A DNA stretch of 64,000 bases from Enoplolaimus lenunculus (GCA_030248215.1 JASANG010000553.1:84440-148439); one strand, 5' to 3'; positions 33,754 through 46,035 are shown, numbered from the stretch's first letter. Program-made: numbers and translations. The notes: a model not told the origin generated them from the letters alone.

Positions 33754-34872
33754 TTGAGCGAAAGCTCGGAGTTTCGCGAAGCGTTTTATGTTTTGTACTT
33801 GGGGGTCGAAAGGTGGATGTCCGTCCGTCCGTCTGTCCGTCTGTCCGTCCGAAAAGAATCTCAGGAACGGCTGAACCGATTTTGATAAACTTTTTTTCGT
33901 TTGAAAGCCAATTATCCTGGGGTGTTAACCTCGCATTGGGGTTTGAAAATTTTGAGCGGTTTATTAGCTACAGGCTAATTTGCATAATTAATTAAGCCTA
34001 AATTAGGACTTTCCACAATATTTCACTAATCATTACAGTTAGAAGCCATCTAATTTTAGCATTAAAGGGTTTTTGGATGCGGCGAATCTGCGTAGACTGT
34101 TTACAAATCTCCAAAACGGATAATTGAGTAGTTAGCTTATAGATACTTTGCATATTAGCATAGTTTATAAGCCTAAATTAGGACTTTTTACAATATTTCA
34201 CTAATTATTAAGTTTAAAAGCAATATAATTTCAGCACTAAAGGGTTTTTAGGTGCGAGGAATCTGAATAAATTGTTTACAAGCGTCTAAAACCAATAATT
34301 GAGTAGTTAGCTAATAGATAATTTGCATATTAGCATAGTTTATAAGCCTAAATTAATACTTTTTACAGTATTTCACTAATTATTAAGGTTAAAAGCAATA
34401 TAATTTCAGCACTAAAGGGTTTTCAGGTGCGAGGAATTTGAATAAATTGTTTACAAACCTCCAAAGCCGATAATTGAATATTTAGCTAATAGCTAATTTG
34501 CATATTAGCTTAATTGACCAAATAAAATTAGGACTTTTTAAATTATTTCAATAATTACTAAGGTTAAAAGCAATATAATTTCAGTACTAAAGGGTTTTCG
34601 GGTGCGAGGAATCTGAATAAATTGTCTACAAACCTCTAAAGGCGATTATCGAATAGTTAGCTAATAGATAATTTGCATATTTGCTTAATTGACGAGACAA
34701 AATTAGGACTTTGTGAATTATTCCAATAATTATTAGGGTGGCTGAAAGGTTTTTGCGTGCGAGGAATCTGAGGAAATTGCTTACAAACCTCCAAAACCGA
34801 TAAATGAACAGTTAGCTAATAACTAATTTGCATATTACCTTAATTGCTTACGTGTGTTCGAGCTTCGCTCAA
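33754..34872. repeat. Element with about 180-bp tandem repeats and TTGAGCGAAGCTCG ends
   Basis: Left TTGAGCGAAAGCTCGG (33754-33769) and right CGAGCTTCGCTCAA (34859-34872) are inverted. A (GTCC)n tract lies at 33819-33851, followed by GAACGGCTGAACCGATTTTG. From about 33975 to 34850 there are five diverged units of roughly 180 bp with CCTAAATTAGGACTTT, AAAGCAATATAATTTCAGCA and GTGCGAGGAATCTGAATAAA. The AACGGCTGAACCGATTTTG word next to a GTCC/GTCTG tract is seen in non-autonomous repeats of many invertebrates. Confidence 0.7.
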
Positions 34873-34930
34873 TAAATGTAGTCCCACTACGACTGGTATA
34901 TTTTATATTTTCAAATTTAAATATAAATAC

Positions 34931-35290
34931 TACTGTAGTGACACGAATAAGAGGGTGTGGGGTAATAAGAGGGGGGTCCTCAATTTGAGTCAGAAATCAA
35001 TACGAGTGTATCCCTACTAAGAGAGTCCTAAACACTAATTAGAGTCCATAAATGTCAATTATCCCTAATTGTAGCGCATACAGGACTCCGGCACCAAATA
35101 ATTTGAATTCGAAACTTTAAGACGTACTTAAATTTTGAAAGTACATTCCTAAGTATTACCTTGCATGATCGCTCAAGCTATTGACACAAGACAAATAAAC
35201 GTTTAATTCAACGGATAGTTAAAGTACCAGACATATATCAGTAAGGAAGGGTGGCGAAGCGTTGGTTAAAAATAAATACAAGTCCGTAAC
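34931..35290 (+). mobile_element. H-family element, right end replaced
   Basis: Left end TACTGTAGTGACACGAATAA is intact. The interior follows the family as far as GGTTAAAAATAAATACAAGT, then stops abruptly at about 35290, where a type-B TTAGGC fragment begins. Confidence 0.65.
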
Positions 35291-35421
35291 TACATTTTTT
35301 GCTTAGGCTTAGTCATAGGCTTAGGCATGGGCTTAGAAATTCGCTTTTGCAACGCTTAGGCTAGGCTTAGGCTTATGAATACGCTTAATCTGCTGTTACG
35401 GCCCTAAAAGTAACATTGGCC
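35291..35421 (+). repeat. TTAGGC-core MITE, type B, left end missing
   Basis: TACATTTTTTGCTTAGGCTT, CGCTTAGGCTAGGCTTAGGC and a terminal CCCTAAAAGTAACATTGGCC. Abuts the truncated H element. Confidence 0.65.
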
Positions 35422-35728
35422 ACGTTAAGGAACGTGAAACGTTGTAAGATTCAAAATTTGAAATGATTGTAACACCGCTTTTTTGACATCGTTCATTGAC
35501 AGTCATATTTTTGTACAATATATCGATTATATTCAGTCAATATTTAACATAAGCAGCAGAGTTCAATCAGAAAAATACATATCAGCAGCCGATGGCGTAG
35601 CGTAGGTTATTAAACTTTGCCGGAACCGGCACCGGAAGTAAACTAAAATTGGTCAAAAAAACGACGTTGATTTAGCCAATTTTCACTGCGATATACAATT
35701 ATTGTGCTGAGTGTTTCATAGTCGTCTC

Positions 35729-35900
35729 GGCTAATGTACAGAACAGGGCAGTAACAGTGGTATAAAAGTGTAATCTAAAGCGTCAGTCTAAGCCTAAAGT
35801 CAAGCATAAGAATGAGGTTATACCAAAGCCTATACAAAAAATTAGTCTAAAGCTTATGATTATTGTGGTCCGTCATCTCAATGTGAGAAGGAGTTAAAAC
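35729..35900 (-). repeat. TTAGGC-core MITE fragment followed by an E-family tail
   Basis: GGCTAATGTACAGAACAGGG, GTCTAAGCCTAAAGTCAAGC and AAAATTAGTCTAAAGCTTAT, with the right TIR lost. Then CTCAATGTGAGAAGGAGTTAA at 35877-35897 is an E-family end with its TTAA. Confidence 0.55.
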
Positions 35901-36984
35901 TGTATAATTTATCCCGTATTACAGACAAATTTACTGATTGGTACAAGTATACGCCGCATATGCTGTTATTTATAAATCGCAACAGTTAAAATATCCTGAT
36001 TTCTGAAATCCTTTTTAAAACCATTGGTAGGGGAGCCACGACCACATTACCATTTCGTACTGGCTGCACGACACCACTGTTTAAAGGCTTTGAAACTCAC
36101 ACTGTTGTCTGTTCCACATTATATACCTTGAAACCGAAATCAACCGGTTTATCTGAAGAACCTCATGCATTTCCTGGTCTGTTGAAGCTTTGACAAACCC
36201 CAACCTCTTTCAATAAGGTAATAAGGTATCATGCCAGCACCACAAAGTCAAATTCCTAACCAGACCAAACACACACATTTTCGCTCGATTTACACCAAGC
36301 TCATGGGGGAAATGCATGGTGTAGCTGTTAAGTTAGCTTTCTCTAGCCATTGTCCACGCTTTAGACTGGTATATTGGTCTTCTTCTAAATGCCAGACCGG
36401 TAGAATAAAAATGGGAAGGGCTAATTTAGAATATGACTAAAATCCTGGCTTCAAAATAGAGTTGGTAAATCGTTAACATTGATTCGATAAACCAGCGCCC
36501 CAGCTTGAAAATTACCAATTCGTTTTACGAAACGTTCAGGCCGTTTTGGACCCCTGGACTCCGGAAGGCAGTGTTGTTTCTGTCTTCAGTGCAGTTAAGA
36601 CCCAGTGACCGGATATATCTTATTACACAGTGTTGACCATTTGCTGTAGATACGGTTACGTTTTGGCCAATTGTGATACCTTAACACAATGGTAAATAGA
36701 GTATACGTAGGTTTGGGCCTAGGTTTGGTAGCTAAGGCATTTCGATTAAAATAGATTAAATAATACGTTTACCGATAGCGGACGGTAATAGTGTCTTGTT
36801 TAGTATAGGAAGAATCTTTCTAACATTTGTGTAATAACGTGTTAGCGTCCGGTTACTCGAAAAGTTGCCGGCCTATCCAAGGTGACAATATACTAGGAAT
36901 AATTTGCTCAGCACTTGAGCAACACGAGATATGTTTCTGTTCCGGTTAAAATGATAGTAGCTAGACGAGCACTGTCGCATAAAG
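35901..36984. other. Intergenic, no gene seen
   Basis: The open frame at 36231-36440 has no family features. No repeat family is recognised in this kilobase. Confidence 0.3.
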
Positions 36985-37466
36985 TAACCGGTAAACGGTC
37001 CTGTAGCCAAGGGGGACAGGTTGACCGGTGAACGGGCCTGTAGCCAAGGAGGGCAGGTAGGCTCACCCTTTGGAAAGCTTTTGGCCGCCCAAGAAAATTT
37101 TTAACCATGCTTGTAAGTCAGCGAAATCTTTGTATGAGCCTACTAAAAAATTTTAAGTCAGCGGAACCTTTGTATGGGACTACTAAAATTTTTAAGTCAC
37201 CGGAACCTTTGTATGAGCCTACTAAAAAATTTTAAGTCAGCGGAACCTTTGTATGAGCCTACTAAAAATTTTTAAGTCAGCGGAACCTTTGTATAAGCCT
37301 ACTAAAAAATTTTATGGCAGCGGAACCTTTGTATGAGCCTACTAAAAATTTTAAGTCAGCGTAACCTTTGTATGAGCCTACTAAAAAATTTTAAGTCAGC
37401 GGAACCTTTGTATGAGCCTACAAAAGAAACTTTTACACCCTGGCAAGGTGAGCTCGCTACAAGCCT
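36985..37466 (-). repeat. K-family element carrying a 40-bp minisatellite
   Basis: Left part GGTCCTGTAGCCAAGGGGG and CGGGCCTGTAGCCAAGGAGG (a duplicated terminus), right part AAGGTGAGCTCGCTACAAGCC. Between them, 37108-37430 holds eight units of 39-40 bp containing AAGTCAGCGGAACCTTTGTA and TGAGCCTACTAAAAA. The unit matches the single-copy stretch of other K elements (plus strand of 42366: AAGGGTTTTCAATAAGTTAC, reversed). Confidence 0.7.
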
Positions 37467-37669
37467 ATCTGTAGAAAGGTCAAGGAACCTTAGCGTTAGA
37501 AGCCATGTTAACTATTAATTCTTCTCAAACATATTGCGGACAGCAAAACGATCCGTAATGTTAACAGTAACGTTTTCACCAGATCATTGAAAAAATTTCC
37601 ACTTTGGTTTGATAATTCAAAACAAGCATGTAAATGAGTATTTTGATTCACATGCGTTAGATGTTAAAT

Positions 37670-37745
37670 AATACAGTAAAGATTTTAGCTTACTCTATTG
37701 CAGTCCCGCAGAAAAACGATCCGCGCCTGATCTTCACATGGGCCC
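37670..37745 (-). repeat. TTAGGC-core MITE end fragment
   Basis: GATTTTAGCTTACTCTATTG, AGTCCCGCAGAAAAACGATC and CTGATCTTCACATGGGCC are the type-A terminus. The hexamer core is absent. Confidence 0.6.
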
Positions 37746-38457
37746 AAATCCTAAACCTAAAATATATAAGTTTGCACCGATACATGCTGTTTCGTCTACC
37801 CTTGATTATGTTCCTAATTTTCAGTGATGTACCCGTTTTCGCTACGACTCAATTGTATTAGCGGTCTAATTTGAATTTAGCATACTTTGTTTCTAAAGTT
37901 CTGTGTGTCACTTTCAGTTCTTTACACTTAGATACACTAGCAGATGCAGAGGGGTACAAATGGTGTATACCCTATGTCAGAAAATTTTTTGCAATGAAAT
38001 GATTAAGTCCCTAGTCCCTACATTACAATTTTTTCTTCTTAGAAAATTGGCACTTATGTAGCATACAGTAAAATACACTAAAATTTGCATTTCCTAAATT
38101 TTACCAGTCGGCTCTCCGTCAGAAATTTCTGCATCTGACGCTGTTTAGATATGCATACTTTTCAGCATCAGGCAACTGTTCAGTAGGTTTCGCAAACTTT
38201 TGTGATCGTTGGGAATTGCCTGAGGGGCCCATTTGTTTCCAAATACTTTCGGTTAAGAAATACTTAACGATTTAGCTCATTTATGATTTGTTAGTTCCGA
38301 TACGCGTGGGTGTTGACAATTGCTAAATTTGACCTAAAATTAACATTCGGGGAACAGGATGGTGAAAATAAATCGTTGGGTTAAAAAATTTTAATGCTCG
38401 CTACACTTGAGATTGTGAAAAGTCTATCCTTTATGCATTCCTGCATGAAATACGGAT
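37746..38457. other. Intergenic, no feature seen
   Basis: AT-rich, with no repeat or coding signal I can support. Confidence 0.3.
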
Positions 38458-38739
38458 AAAGTCGTATTCACACGTGCAAGTTTTTAATGCGAGAACTTGC
38501 AACTACAAATTACACGCAGGACTTGCATTTTTTTCATCAGCCAATGAGAAAACGGCTGCAATAAATTCAGTGAATTTGCATGGTTGTTCACACATGTGAA
38601 CTAAAATTTCTTAGCTATGATTTTTAATGAATTATTTGCAGCTGCAAGTTTTTCGAACGGGATTTTGGACAAATTTGCAATTGCAAGTTGCAGCTGCATG
38701 TTCTCACAGCAAAAACTTGCACGTCTGAATAGGGCTTTA
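38458..38739. mobile_element. R-family MITE, CACACGTGCAAG ends
   Basis: Left AAAGTCGTATTCACACGTGC and right GCACGTCTGAATAGGGCTTTA are inverted, followed inward by AAGTTTTTA / AAAAACTTGC. The interior alternates TTGCAA and GCTGCA words. 40460-40720 is a second copy. Confidence 0.65.
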
Positions 38740-39010
38740 AGTATTTATTGGCTTTCTCATATGGAAGCACAATCCCATGTGAAAATATTAAGAGCTAGAA
38801 AGATGGCTTTAAAATATTCAGTAGAATATGGGTGTAGGTATTTAAAACATTAACATGCTTAATGAGAAACACGCAGCTGAAAAAATTATTGCTGTAGGGG
38901 GCTTACAAATGCTGACACTCAACATTGTTAGTTGTATGCACTGACTGCTATTTAACTTGCTACTGTACTTATAATATTTTCTGTTAGAGTCATATTTCCA
39001 AACTCTTATA

Positions 39011-39441
39011 GGGTGGCAGTATACTCGTCGTGCGGCGCCGCTCGTCACCGTGCGTCACCCGAACGACGCCGTCCGTCATCCGAACTTCGCCGTCTGTCAC
39101 AGTGCGTTATTATACGCAAATTACACACGTATGATACCGTATAGTGATAGACGGTGACGGACGGTGCCGTGCGGATGACGCACTGACGGCGGACGGTGCC
39201 GTGTTGATGACGCACTGACGGCGGACGGTGCCGTGTTGATGACGCACTGACGGCGGACGGTGCCGTGTTGATGACGCACTGACGGCGGACGGTGCCGTGT
39301 TGATGACGCACTGACGGCGGACGGTGCCGTGTTGATGACGCACTGACGGCGGACGGTGCCGTGTTGATGACGCACTGACGGCGGACGGCGCCGGACCGGT
39401 GACGGACGCCGACGGACATCAACAAAATTATAGCAAAACCC
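39011..39441. repeat. GC-rich fold-back with 32-bp minisatellite
   Basis: Outer ends GGGTGGCAGTATACTCG and ATTATAGCAAAACCC are loosely inverted and similar to the Harbinger-like ends at 50346. 39143-39400 has about eight near-identical 32-bp units containing TGATGACGCACTGACGGCGG and ACGGTGCCGTGT. 39040-39110 holds the complementary CGTCCGTCATCC-type blocks. The long minus-strand open frames are by-products of the repeat (32 is not a multiple of 3). Confidence 0.65.
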
Positions 39442-40459
39442 TTATGCATAAAACTGCATAAAAGTTTTGCAAAATTGATCACAAATTTTTTTCAAAATAC
39501 AACCTTTGTTTTTAACTAATTGTCTATATTGCTTTCCAGCGAGAAATTCTCTCAATACGAGTGAGTGTGGCAAGTACTTTTCTGGCAATGCTATGCGTAC
39601 CATAACTGCAAATATATCGTTTCCAAAGTTGTACAAACTCCGAGAAACATTAATTTGCGGGTTATTTCTGAGTTAATAAACCGCAAATGTTAACTCACTT
39701 TGAGCTTATATGTTTCCTGGTAGTTGATTGCTTAAATCGGAACGAGTTCAAACAAATCAGAATTCTGTGTCCTGAAAGGCAGAATTCAGAACTCAGACAT
39801 CTGAATGGTTTCAGCTCATTCTGAGTTAAAATAAACACACTGGAATTTACAGTGATAAGTAAAATCAGAAACATGCCACGCAGCAGACGGGAAATGTTTA
39901 ATGTTTTATTGAACTTCCATTGCCAACTTTGGTATGATTTTCTGTCAAATTTGTCTGTAATTGAATTTTGGAACGTAAATAATAAATAACTTCTTACTGA
40001 TTTGACAGTTTGATATTTTGATTTTACAACAAAAAACTTTTCGAAAAGTAAAATTAGTCAAAAACTATATATAAACACAAATTTCAGTAGCTCCGCTAGG
40101 GTTTTTTTAATCCTAAAAGGTTGTCTCGTTGCGAAAGTTGGTTGTTTGGAAAAAGCTTGAACCCGCCCTGCAATTCTGTCGTTTACTCGCGAAACAGTTT
40201 AAAAACTTAGTAAGTTTATGTAAATAAAGTAAAACTTGCAATATTAAATCACCATTTTTTCAAATGCCAAATAATTAAATGGAATAAAATATCCATACAT
40301 TTTGAATATAAAACCGTATACTTCATCTTACTTACAGCTGCAGTCTAGTTATAAGTTTCAGCTTATTTCCGGCTAAAAATGAACAAAATTATCATAGATC
40401 ATTCTATGTTGATATCACTCTTTTAATTTTGTGCTATTTCTAAGTTTTAAATTACTTTT
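39442..40459. other. Intergenic; G-family copy at 39655-39853
   Basis: 39655-39853 resembles 12049-12222: TTTCTGAGTTAATAAACC, AATGTTAACTCACTTTGAGC, CAGAACTCAGACATCTGAA and a final GGAATTTACAGTG. Nothing else recognised. Confidence 0.4.
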
Positions 40460-40720
40460 AAACCTTATTCGCACGCGCAGTTTTTTGCAGCAAAAACTTG
40501 CATGCGCATCTTGTATGTGCAAGTTTGGTCACAAAGCAGCTTTGAAGTTCTTGAAGCTGCAAATTATTCACTGGAATTCATGGTGTTTAATTTAATTCGC
40601 ATATGTGAACGCAGTTGCAAATTGCTTGAATTTCTTGCACCTACAGTTTGACGGGTCAATTGGAATGTTCCTCAGCTGCGAATTCCTGCTGCAAAAGCTT
40701 GCACGTGTGAATGGGGCTTT
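40460..40720. mobile_element. R-family MITE, second copy
   Basis: AAACCTTATTCGCACGCGCA to GCACGTGTGAATGGGGCTTTT, inverted, with TTTTGCAGCAAAAACTTGCA and CTGCTGCAAAAGCTTGCACG inside. Same layout as 38458-38739. Confidence 0.6.
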
Positions 40721-40769
40721 TTGTTTAGCGCTGCTAGAAAGAGTGGAATACCGAACTGTGCGTAGCAGG

Positions 40770-41095
40770 ATGCAACCGGAGATTAGAAATACCGGAACTA
40801 AAACCGGAAATCAACAAAATTTGCCGGTGCCGGAGCCGGAGGTGAAGCCAAAGGCGACGCACAACTAGGTAGCTAAAATGATTCTAAATTTGGTAACTTT
40901 AGCAAATATCTGTAGCCTATTGCTAAATCTTTTGGTTTTACGCTTATTTTTTCGAAATTTCTGCAATCTTTTCCTCAAAATTGCACCAAAATCCAAAATA
41001 AAACGCACCAAGCAAATAAAATTTGTAGAACTATAATAAATTTCACTACCGAAATTGCCGGAACCTCCGGCGGAAGTATAAAAGTTTCAAAAATG
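40770..41095. repeat. M-family element
   Basis: AACCGGAGATTAGAAATACC, TGCCGGAGCCGGAGGTGAAG, TTTAGCAAATATCTGTAGCC, TTTTGGTTTTACGCTTATTT and AATTGCCGGAACCTCCGGCG. Best-preserved copy of the family. Confidence 0.6.
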
Positions 41096-42365
41096 TTGCA
41101 CTTTTCTGCCAACGCAATTTAGGTTTGCAGATATTCACCGGTCTTTAAAAATTTTTTAAGGAAAAAATGGCAGATGCATCGAAATTTTTAAGATTTTGGA
41201 TGAATTTTGTACGTTTTATTTCATTTCGAACGATTGCAACATATCTGTAACGAAAAATTGCGAGATTTACACGTGTCTTATAATAAATTTTGAACGTAAA
41301 AATTACAGAATTTTCGTTATTTTTATAACGAAAACGGACACCGATTTTTACCGGAAACGAATATCCGATTCCATCCCGCTTAAATGGTAAAAATGCGCAA
41401 TTGTCGAAAATTACTTATCTCTGGCTTTAGATTTATAAGACCTATCAACAACTGGTGATAGAAGCTACACACCCATTTAAGAATATGGCCAAAAATTACG
41501 GTTGTGTTACATTATATTTTATTGCGGCTTTAGCAGCAATTTACCCCAAACCAACCGATTTAATGATTAAAAAAATCATCCCTTTTGTAGTTTCCCTTTA
41601 CAGTGGAAAAGTTTCCCAACGCCGCAACAATTTCGTTTTCACGGGGGCTGACAAAAAATTTTCGCACTGAAAAATAGTTTTGAAAACAGGAAGACAAAAC
41701 ATTTTTATGTTACAAGTGAAAAATGTCCCCCACATTTGCGTATTGGCTAGGTAACTACTAAAGTACCAAATAATCTAACATTGTAGGACTAAGTGCAGTG
41801 GCAAATCAGTCATCGTCTGATGACATGGCCTGGTCAGCCAATGTTACTTTGAGAGGCATAAGCATATTCCTAAGCCTAAAGAGTAAGCGTAAAAATAAAC
41901 ATATAAGTAAGCCTAAGCCTGAGCAAAAAATGTCAAAGAAACATGAACCGCCAGGCCTACGCAAGCGTTACGTCTTAGTCAAAGTACTTGTCACTTATTT
42001 TATTCAATTTGACCAAACACCTGTGCTTTGAAACAAATCATTTTCCATTCAATTTCCAACGCATATGAAAAATTAATTAATGGGTGTTTGGATCTCTCTT
42101 TAGTCTATACCATTGACAAACAAATGCTTCTATAATTCACGTGTCGACCGTCGAGCCAAACACAATTGCAAAATTATTCAGAGGACTTGTAAATTTAGAC
42201 TATAATTATAATTGAACTAAACGTTGAATTTGAATTTTATTAAGTCTAAGTTGAAACTTTGAAAATTTTGTTAATAATTTATTGGTTAATTGTTATCGTG
42301 TTTACACCGTTTAATAGCTACTCATTTAAGTAACCGAATCTAGACTCTAACAAGGATTTGTGTGA
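41096..42365. other. Intergenic; N-family and TTAGGC-core fragments
   Basis: 41270-41390 is N-family-like (TTTTTATAACGAAAACGGAC, CCGGAAACGAATATCC). 41835-41950 is a TTAGGC-core fragment (AGCCAATGTTACTTTGAGAG, TAAGTAAGCCTAAGCCTGAG) lacking a right end. No gene seen. Confidence 0.45.
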
Positions 42366-42551
42366 CAAACAGGCTCGTAGCCAGCTCACCTTGCTAGGGT
42401 TAAAGACTAAAAAATTTATAGAAGGGGCATTCAAGGGTTTTCAATAAGTTACAAGCAAGATTGAAAACATTCTAGGGAAAGGGGTCAAAATTTTTTCCAG
42501 GGGGACTCAACCCCTCCTGGCCCCCCACCCTTGACCAAGCGCCCGGTAACA
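42366..42551 (+). mobile_element. K-family element
   Basis: GGCTCGTAGCCAGCTCACCT to GACCAAGCGCCCGGTAAC. The interior has AAGGGTTTTCAATAAGTTAC, AAGCAAGATTGAAAACATTC and CCAGGGGGACTCAACCCCTC. Reference single-copy form for the tandem version at 36985. Confidence 0.6.
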
Positions 42552-44584
42552 AAATTATACAAATTATATTAGATTCCTGTTATTAATAGCTGCCCAAAAT
42601 TTAGGTTAACTTGTATTATGTTTTAGACAGAGAAGAGCCTAGCGCTCAGACATCGTCTACATAAATAGTAGTGCCATCGTTGAACATTAGAAGTTTAATT
42701 TTTATTCACTCTAATAAATCCGCCAATATTGGATCAACCAATCAAAATATGAACCAAACCGTTTTAGTCATCACCGGGCGGTACTTTGAAGATGAAAGCC
42801 GGATGAGTGGCGCATGTGGGTGGCGGGCCTGGGTTGAATTTGTCGACCCATGTAGCAGGTCACCATTAGTGGGTCAAGAATATGGCGTATATCAGAAAAT
42901 GAATTATGCTCGGTTTTGAAATTTTTACCTCAAAATTTAGGCTGAAATTTTTTCGACGGAGTGACAGACTATCGATAAAGTTTTTAGCTTTCATCGAAAT
43001 TTTTTTGTCTGCCGCTTTCAAAAAGTCAGTTTTAAAAAACTGTACTAATTGCATGAAAAAAATATGAAAATCAACATAAAAATAGCTGAAATGCTGTTTT
43101 ATTTCGCTATATAACTACTATTTTGGGCGGCGTTTCGGACACAGCTTTTTGCGGGGGCTGATATGGAGCTGCTTGAATAAACCTTTCGTCTTAAAATCAT
43201 CTGCGCCTAAAAGCATAAACTTTGCATTTAAAGCACTAATATGTCATTTACATTTGTATATTTAGCGTTTGCGTACTGGAAATATCACTAAACAACATTC
43301 GAGGAAAACAAGCAAAACTGGACATTTTTGAGCAGGAACATGCAGTGATTTGCAAGTGAGATTGAAACTTTTTAATGCGGGTCAAATTTGTCCAGGCAGA
43401 CTTTAGCCTCCCTGACCCATACGTGGCCTACGAGCTGTGCTAAAGCAAAACGAGTCAAGTGATCGTATTGTTTGGTTAAATTTGCCGCAACATGATTAAA
43501 TATCGCAATCCGAACGAACTGTGTTTAATCTATCAAAATGAACCGAAATTGAAAACGAATTTTAAAATAAAAAAAGTTGCAAGTTGATGAGTTTCAGCAA
43601 GGTTTGAAGAAACATTTAAAAAAATATACACTATTTTTATATGATCTTGTGCGAATTGCTATTTATGTGTGAAATATTAAATTTTAATTGTCTTAGAATT
43701 TGAATCTGAGTCAATAGTTAATGTTTTATGTTGTTTTGAGCCCGACAAATTATGTGCACAGCGCGCATGTATTGCTCGGCAACAATTCGCATATATCGCA
43801 GTTTTGCATATTGTATGGAAATTAGCGAACCGTGTATTTGCTGAAGTTTTCGATCAGCAGTTTACTCTCTGTCCTTCACAATGATCAGGAATAGGGGTTA
43901 ACGAAACCTGAACCAAACTTTCGAAAACTGTTTTTTCTGCGGCGAAAAATAACCAAACAAGAGTTGACGTAAAACAACAAAAATGGCCACACTTTGCTGT
44001 TCGTTCTTAGCTTGACAATATCAACTTCAGGTTGATTCTTAAATGAACAATTTTTCAAATTTCAGTCAAAATACGCCGTGTTTCAGCAATGGACAGCAGT
44101 TGCGAACAGGAGAATTTGGGCCAAAATAGCACAGTCCAGCACCTAGGAATTATTAGTAGAAGGGACAAGAACATCAGTAGAGGAACTGGGTAAACATCTA
44201 ATTCTTACCCAACGCAGTAGAAAAATTTTTGGGCTGAGGGGGGACAAAGGTTTATAGGGAGCGGCGGCTCCCCTTTTTGTTTATCTGTCGTAGATAAACA
44301 GATAGAAAGAAGATGATATAAAGAGAGTGTGGAGTCTTTTAAAAAACCATTACACAGCCATCGTAGTTGCGGCCCTGAAATAACATCAACGGTTGCAGTC
44401 TTGGAAAACTTTTAAAGTTGCAGGAAACCGTTTAAATGCTCTTTTGTCAGGGTTCAATTCTAATACCGAACCAACCGAAAACAGGATGAGCCGACCACGA
44501 TGCACAGAATCAAAAATAGCCATTTCAAAACAACAATTTGTTCTGATTTTCTTAGAATATAATTCTTCAAACAACAAGCGAGCA
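42552..44584. other. Intergenic, no gene seen
   Basis: 43360-43440 has a weak K-like fragment (GCAAGTGAGATTGAAACTTT, ATACGTGGCCTACGAGC). The open frame 42671-42919 has no family resemblance. Confidence 0.35.
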
Positions 44585-44757
44585 CCGATCCCGTATCCAA
44601 CAAGGGTCCAGTGGGGGCTTAGTCATTCTTGAAAAATTTTCCCCTACGCCTTCTAGAAAATTCTCAACTTTGCTTGTTTGTCCGCGAAAACCCTTGTATG
44701 CCACAATTTTTTAGTAGCCCCTTTAACAAGGCGAACAGGCTACGAGCCTGGTAAGCG
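44585..44757 (-). repeat. K-family element, minus orientation
   Basis: GGGTCCAGTGGGGGCTTAGT, TTCTAGAAAATTCTCAACTT, AAAACCCTTGTATGCCACAA, AATTTTTTAGTAGCCCCTT and a final GGCTACGAGCCTGGTAA, the reverse of the copy at 42366. Confidence 0.55.
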
Positions 44758-46035
44758 TCAAAATAAAATGGTACTTATTTAAATTTTAACCACAAGCAAC
44801 TGCTTCTTCGTATTTAAATTTTCTTTTTTTCATTTCGGCAAAACCTCATGCAGTGGTTCATGAATATGTATTGGGTAAAGCGGCTTCTTTGAAATAGATT
44901 TGGAACAATTTAGCAACAGAAATTCTATAGATGAACACCACTATCTATTTAAATCTGCAATCCTTTGAGGTTGACTGTATGTCAAACTTGGATATATACA
45001 TATGTATATATACATATGTATATATAGAAAGAGATAGAAAAAGTGTTTTTATACGTATATTCGGCTTTTGTGCACTTTCCCAGTCACATTTATGTTAAAA
45101 CTTAAGCGTACACTTGATCAAAATCTTTATCAAAAATTTAGGCTTAGGCGAAAGCTTAGCACCAACTTTAGGCTTAGTAATCATAGATAAGCATTTTTGC
45201 TAACTGAGAAAATGCTTAATATCGTGCACTAAAGAGACAAAATTGTAAAACCTAAAGTTAGATATTACGATATGGTGCGAAATCAAGGTATTTGGTGAGA
45301 AATTTAAGGTATGCAATTTCTCCTACCAATTTTAACCAAATATGAAAAATATCACAAAATCTTATGATAAATCGTTAGCAACGAGCGTTAAAAATATGCA
45401 TATGTGCTTAAAATATATTCTTACTTTTTATTTCAATTATACTAGCTAAGTAATATTTAGCGCTATAAAATAGTCAGCGCATATATTTTATTGTCGATTT
45501 GAGACTAAGATCAAATTGCCAGTTTGCGTTATGAATTGTTATTTTGGTTTTTGACACGTCTTTTTTAAGCGTATTCTATTTAACACACGTTTGGTTTTCT
45601 CATGCCGCTGAGAATTGCTCAAATAGGACAGCCTGAAGCAAACCTTAGCCGACGGATAACGCAGAATTCGAAGAAAAGGGCCAAACCACGGCGTACGCCA
45701 TTTTAATACTGCAATATTTACGTTTAAACCTAAGCTTGGAATCGTACCATGTTTTCAAACAAAGGGTGACGCTGTATATTTGACTGTTTTAGTGCCTTGT
45801 CATTGTTATCTGTCGTTCGGCACTATACAGTAGATTAGTGTGTTAAATAGGGTCGTAACAGTAGTATAAACATATTCGTATCCCTACATCTAAGCCTAAC
45901 CGTAAGCATGAGTATAGACTTAAAAGCCTATGCTTAATCCTAGGCAAAAAATAGTCCAAAACTTATTAATATTACTCTATTGCAATCACACAGAAAAACG
46001 GTTCGTACTTGATCTGTATATGCACCGTGCAGTAT
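44758..46035. other. Intergenic; AT microsatellite and TTAGGC-core fragments
   Basis: 44992-45050 is a TATATACATATGTA microsatellite. 45135-45190 and 45848-46030 are degraded TTAGGC-core MITEs; the latter has GGGTCGTAACAGTAGTATAA, CCTAAGCCTA-like blocks and ACAGAAAAACGGTTCG. No gene. Confidence 0.45.

Noticed and set aside
33819-33851. CRISPR-like or regulatory array from the GTCC run
   Set aside because: It is a simple tetranucleotide tract within a known kind of invertebrate repeat; the host is a eukaryote.
39045-39482. 145-codon and two overlapping minus-strand open frames
   Set aside because: They are three frames through a 32-bp minisatellite. The peptide repeats out of register and has no family features.
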